A stretch of DNA of 26,257 nt from an uncultured Lentisphaeria bacterium (GTDB lineage Bacteria; Verrucomicrobiota; Lentisphaeria; Victivallales; UBA1829): positions 1 through 26,257 of the forward strand of contig CAJMAW010000029.1 in the NCBI GenBank assembly GCA_905211485.1. The letters run 5' to 3'. The first letter of the stretch is position 1. Each line of letters opens with the position of its first letter. This document shows positions 23,082 to 26,257 of the stretch, one piece after another. The translations under genes and the position numbers were made by a program. Under the pieces are notes generated by a model. That model was not told the origin of the DNA, did not search any database, and saw nothing but the letters and a program-made list of their open reading frames with translations.

Positions 23082-25886
23082 ATGAACGACATCGGCCAGC
23101 ACGACTACCCGAAAAATATCGAAGATATCATGCATACTGCCTATCTGCAGTATTCCCTGAGCGTAAATGTGGGCCGCGCCATTCCTGAAGTGCGCGACGG
23201 TCTCAAACCCTGCAACAGGCGTATTTTATACGCGATGCGCCAGCTGGGACTGACCAAGTCTCACTCATACACCAAAAGCGCGAAAGTCGTCGGGGAAGTG
23301 ATCGGGAACTACCATCCGCACGGCGATGCGGCTGTCTATGACGCCATGGTCCGCATGGCTCAGGATTTTTCCATGCGTATGCCGCTGATCGACGGGCAGG
23401 GGAACTGGGGAAGCATCGACGGCGACCCTCCCGCGGCCTACCGTTACACCGAATGCCGCATGGAACGCTGTGCGGAAGAACTTCTTGCTGATATAGAAAA
23501 AGACACCGTCAATATGCTTCCGACATTCGACGAAGCCCAGGTGGAGCCCGAAGTCCTGCCCTCCCGTTTTCCGAATCTGCTGGTGAACGGAAGCATGGGC
23601 ATCGGAGTCGGGATGGCGACGAACATTCCGCCGCATAACCTTGCGGAAGTGATTGATGCCACAATTTATCTGATGGAACATCCCGTTGCGACCGTCCGCG
23701 AACTGATGACGCAGCTTCCCGGACCCGATTTCCCGACCGGCGCCATCATCTGCGGAATCGATCAGATCCGCAGTCTCTATGAAACCGGACACGGAGTGCT
23801 GAAAGTCCGCGCGAAGGCCGAAATCGTGGAAAAGGACGGGAAGGAATCCATCATTGTCCGCGAGATTCCCTATGCCGTTAACAAGGAACTCATGGTCAAG
23901 AAGATAGCGGACATGGTCTCCGAAAAGAAGATCACCGGCATTTCCGGCTTGCGCGACGAAACCAGCCTGCGGACCGGAATGCGGATTGTCATCGACATCA
24001 AACGCGGCGCCATGGCCAGCGTGGTGCTGAATCAGCTTTATACCCATACGCAGATGGAAAGCGTGATCGGTTGCACGTTCCTTGTGGTCGACCACAACCG
24101 TCCGCGGACGATGAATCTGCCGCAGATCCTTCAGGCGTATATCGACCATCGCTTTGAAGTCGTGACGCGCCGGACGCGTTTTGAACTGAAGAAAGCCGAG
24201 GCGAGAGCTCATATCCTCGAAGGACTGCTCATCGCCGTTGCGAATATCGACGAAGTTGTCAAAATCATCCGCGAATCCCGGACGAGAACCATCGCCGCGG
24301 AAGCCCTGATGGCGCGTTTTGATCTTTCCAAACTCCAGGTCGCCGCGATTCTGGACATGCGTCTGCATCAGCTGACCGGTCTTGCCATTGAAGACCTCCA
24401 GGCGGAATATGACGAGCTGATGAAAACCATCGCCTATCTGAAGGAACTCCTTGCCAACCGTGAAAAACTTCTGGGTGTCATCAAGGAGGAACTGATCCAG
24501 GTGAAGATGAAATATGCGGAGAAGCGCCGGACTGAAATCACCTTCGACGAAGGCGATCTGGACTATGCCGATCTGATACCGCGTCATTCCTGCGTCATCA
24601 CGGTGTCGAACACCGGGTACATCAAGCGCGTCCCGGCGGACACCTACCGGACTCAGCACCGCGGAGGCAAAGGCATCATCGGCATGGAAACCCGAGAGGA
24701 GGATCATGTCGAACACCTCTTCAATGCGGACAGTCATGACATCATCTTCTTCTTCACCGACCGCGGTTTCATGTACTGGCTGAACGTCTATGACATTCCC
24801 GAAGGAGCCCGCACCGGCAAGGGCAAGGCGATTGTGAACCTGATCCGCATCGAACCCGGAGAACAGATCCGCGCCATGCTGACCGTGGACCGGAGCATGT
24901 TTGACAATCCCTCGCTTTCCATTGTCATGGCAACGAAAATGGGGGTCATCAAAAAAACCGCGCTTCAGGAATTCAAAAATCTCCGCAAGGTCGGACTCCG
25001 CGCCCTGATCATCGAGGAAGGCGACGACCTTATCGGCGCGGAACTCGCCGACGGTTCCTGCGAAGTGATTCTTTCCTCCGCCAAAGGCATGGCATGCCGC
25101 TTCTCCGAATCGGATGTCCGCTGCATGGGCCGTGCCGCCAGAGGTGTGACCGGAATCAAATTCAAACTGGAAGATGATTACGTCGTCAGCATGGAAGTGG
25201 TGCCGGGTGAGAATCAGAGCGTCTCCTCCTCTCCGGAGGGAGAAGATCTCTCCGCCGTTTCTGAAAATGCGCTTCCGGGCGGCTTCGGGTCCGCCGGAAT
25301 CGAATCTGAAGAAGATCTGGAGGAAGAAGATCCCGCCCCCGCGGAACCCCTCGAAGAAGAAGAAGAGGAGGAGGCGGAAGCGGCGGATGACACGGAAGAC
25401 AGAGAGGATACCGGAAAGCCTCAGCTCCTCGTGGTGACGAGCGGAGGCATGGGGAAACGCAGTTATGTCGAGGACTACCGTCTGACCCGCCGCGGAGCGA
25501 AAGGAGTTAAGAACCTGAATCTTTCCGAAGGGGAAGAAGTCGTTGCCGCCATCCGCGTCAAGCACGGAGACGAACTCCTGATCACGACCGAACGCGGACA
25601 GCTTGTCCGGATTCCCGTGGATGAAATCCGCATTGTCGGGAGGGCATCGAAAGGAGTGCGCATCATGGATCTCCGCAGGAACGACCGGATTACCGGAGTC
25701 TCCTGCATTGTGGAAGTGGACGCGGAAGAGAAGTCCTCTGCCTCTTCCGCCGCCGCGGACTCCGCGGAACAGGGAAATGCCGGAAACGGAGAGGCGAAAT
25801 CTCCTGAGAGTTTTTCTGAAGGAGATGAACTGGAAAAGGATATGACGAACGGGAACGACGACGATGCCTCCGGTCTTCAGAATTGA
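23082..25886 (+). CDS. gyrA: DNA gyrase subunit A
   Basis: With GyrB it introduces negative supercoils using ATP. It has 934 residues, longer than E. coli GyrA (875). The catalytic Tyr122 lies in YRYTECRM, at the same number as in E. coli. The quinolone region reads HPHGDAAVYD (78-87), with Ala at position 83 and Asp at 87. The GyrA-box that wraps DNA is QHRGGKG (525-531), close to the QRRGGKG consensus, which marks gyrase rather than topoisomerase IV. The C-terminal pinwheel is interrupted at about 709-777 by a very acidic insertion with a seven-Glu run, and the protein ends in a Ser/Ala/Glu-rich acidic tail. It has its own promoter. Its last 23 bases overlap folP; gyrB is not in the window. 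Confidence 0.96.
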   Translation: MNDIGQHDYPKNIEDIMHTAYLQYSLSVNVGRAIPEVRDGLKPCNRRILYAMRQLGLTKSHSYTKSAKVVGEVIGNYHPHGDAAVYDAMVRMAQDFSMRMPLIDGQGNWGSIDGDPPAAYRYTECRMERCAEELLADIEKDTVNMLPTFDEAQVEPEVLPSRFPNLLVNGSMGIGVGMATNIPPHNLAEVIDATIYLMEHPVATVRELMTQLPGPDFPTGAIICGIDQIRSLYETGHGVLKVRAKAEIVEKDGKESIIVREIPYAVNKELMVKKIADMVSEKKITGISGLRDETSLRTGMRIVIDIKRGAMASVVLNQLYTHTQMESVIGCTFLVVDHNRPRTMNLPQILQAYIDHRFEVVTRRTRFELKKAEARAHILEGLLIAVANIDEVVKIIRESRTRTIAAEALMARFDLSKLQVAAILDMRLHQLTGLAIEDLQAEYDELMKTIAYLKELLANREKLLGVIKEELIQVKMKYAEKRRTEITFDEGDLDYADLIPRHSCVITVSNTGYIKRVPADTYRTQHRGGKGIIGMETREEDHVEHLFNADSHDIIFFFTDRGFMYWLNVYDIPEGARTGKGKAIVNLIRIEPGEQIRAMLTVDRSMFDNPSLSIVMATKMGVIKKTALQEFKNLRKVGLRALIIEEGDDLIGAELADGSCEVILSSAKGMACRFSESDVRCMGRAARGVTGIKFKLEDDYVVSMEVVPGENQSVSSSPEGEDLSAVSENALPGGFGSAGIESEEDLEEEDPAPAEPLEEEEEEEAEAADDTEDREDTGKPQLLVVTSGGMGKRSYVEDYRLTRRGAKGVKNLNLSEGEEVVAAIRVKHGDELLITTERGQLVRIPVDEIRIVGRASKGVRIMDLRRNDRITGVSCIVEVDAEEKSSASSAAADSAEQGNAGNGEAKSPESFSEGDELEKDMTNGNDDDASGLQN

Positions 25887-26257
25887 ACGCAGCGGAAAAG
25901 TTTTCGCCCCCGCCTTTGAAACACGCTCTTACCCCTACATCATGGGAATCCTGAATGTCAACGGGGATTCCTTCAGCGACGGTGGAGCTTATCTCAGGAC
26001 GGAAGACGCCCTTGCTCACGCCCTTCAGATGCTTTCGGAAGGAGCGGATATCGTGGATCTGGGCGCTGAATCGACGCGTCCCGGGGCGGCCGCGGTGCCG
26101 GATTCCCTTCAGCTGGAGCGTCTTCTGCCTGTGGTGAAGGCGCTGCGTGCGGCGGCGCCCGAAGCTGTGATCAGCATAGACACCCGCAGCGCGGCCGTTG
26201 CCGGAGAGCTTCTCCGGGCGGGCGCGGATATGATCAACGACGTCAGCGGGCTCCGCC
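25864..26257 (+). CDS. folP: Dihydropteroate synthase, 3' partial
   Basis: It condenses para-aminobenzoate with dihydropterin pyrophosphate in folate synthesis and is the sulfonamide target. Only the first 131 codons are in the window. Recognisable motifs are IMGILNVNGDSFSDGG (26-41), DIVDLGAESTRPGA and ISIDTR, then AGADMINDVSGL. The start at ATG 25864 lies inside the last codons of gyrA in another frame (23-base overlap), so the genes are probably translationally coupled. The later ATG at 25942 would cut off the core motif. The motif has Asn-Gly where most family members have Thr-Pro (NVTPDSF). Confidence 0.92.
   Translation, partial: MPPVFRIERSGKVFAPAFETRSYPYIMGILNVNGDSFSDGGAYLRTEDALAHALQMLSEGADIVDLGAESTRPGAAAVPDSLQLERLLPVVKALRAAAPEAVISIDTRSAAVAGELLRAGADMINDVSGLR

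Noticed and set aside
23265..25565. 766-codon minus-strand frame inside gyrA
   Set aside because: Antisense shadow rich in His, Phe and Asp; gyrA is certain on the plus strand.
1..26257. CRISPR, IS elements, phage or toxin-antitoxin genes, tRNA or rRNA
   Set aside because: Looked for repeats, transposase motifs and cloverleaf or rRNA segments by eye and saw none; a tRNAscan/Infernal run would be the decisive check.

Overview
The window is a 26.3 kb chromosomal segment from a Gram-negative, moderately G+C-rich bacterium. It carries an outer-membrane assembly gene (bamA) and mostly clear Shine-Dalgarno sites. The mix of a PPi-dependent phosphofructokinase, a large OPT-like membrane protein beside an FtsX-type permease, and a GH42-like protein makes me favour the PVC superphylum, probably Lentisphaerae (Victivallis-like). 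That placement is inference from gene content; no rRNA or tRNA gene is present to confirm it.

Bases 1-6011 (plus strand) hold a tight three-gene cassette: a very large FtsX-like permease (5' end cut off), a polytopic OPT-like transporter of unknown substrate, and a LolD/MacB-type ABC ATPase. This is the least explained part of the window. Bases 6012-6445 are noncoding. A lone minus-strand gene (about 8404 down to 6446) encodes a GH42-like putative glycosidase. It diverges from the PPi-phosphofructokinase gene across a 500-base gap that contains a striking paired palindrome.

Bases 8906-13636 (plus) carry pfp, gatC and gatA (overlapping by 4 bases, with no gatB), and an exported thioredoxin-fold protein that has lost its CXXC. 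A 770-base noncoding stretch follows, with a degenerate tandem repeat, a good sigma70-type promoter and a possible short leader peptide. It precedes prs.

Bases 14407-20314 form a classical housekeeping run: prs, rplY (ctc), pth, rpsF, ssb, rpsR, rplI, dnaB. Its products serve PRPP supply, ribosome assembly, peptidyl-tRNA recycling and replication. Then come bamA, gyrA with its own strong promoter behind a Z-DNA-prone inverted repeat, and the 5' part of folP, which overlaps the end of gyrA by 23 bases and runs off the window.

The items most worth a second look are the FtsX/OPT-like/ATPase cassette, the gyrA upstream element, the acidic insertion inside the GyrA C-terminal domain, the long prs leader, and the altered N-terminal motif of the dihydropteroate synthase. 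I saw no CRISPR array, insertion sequence, phage gene or RNA gene.
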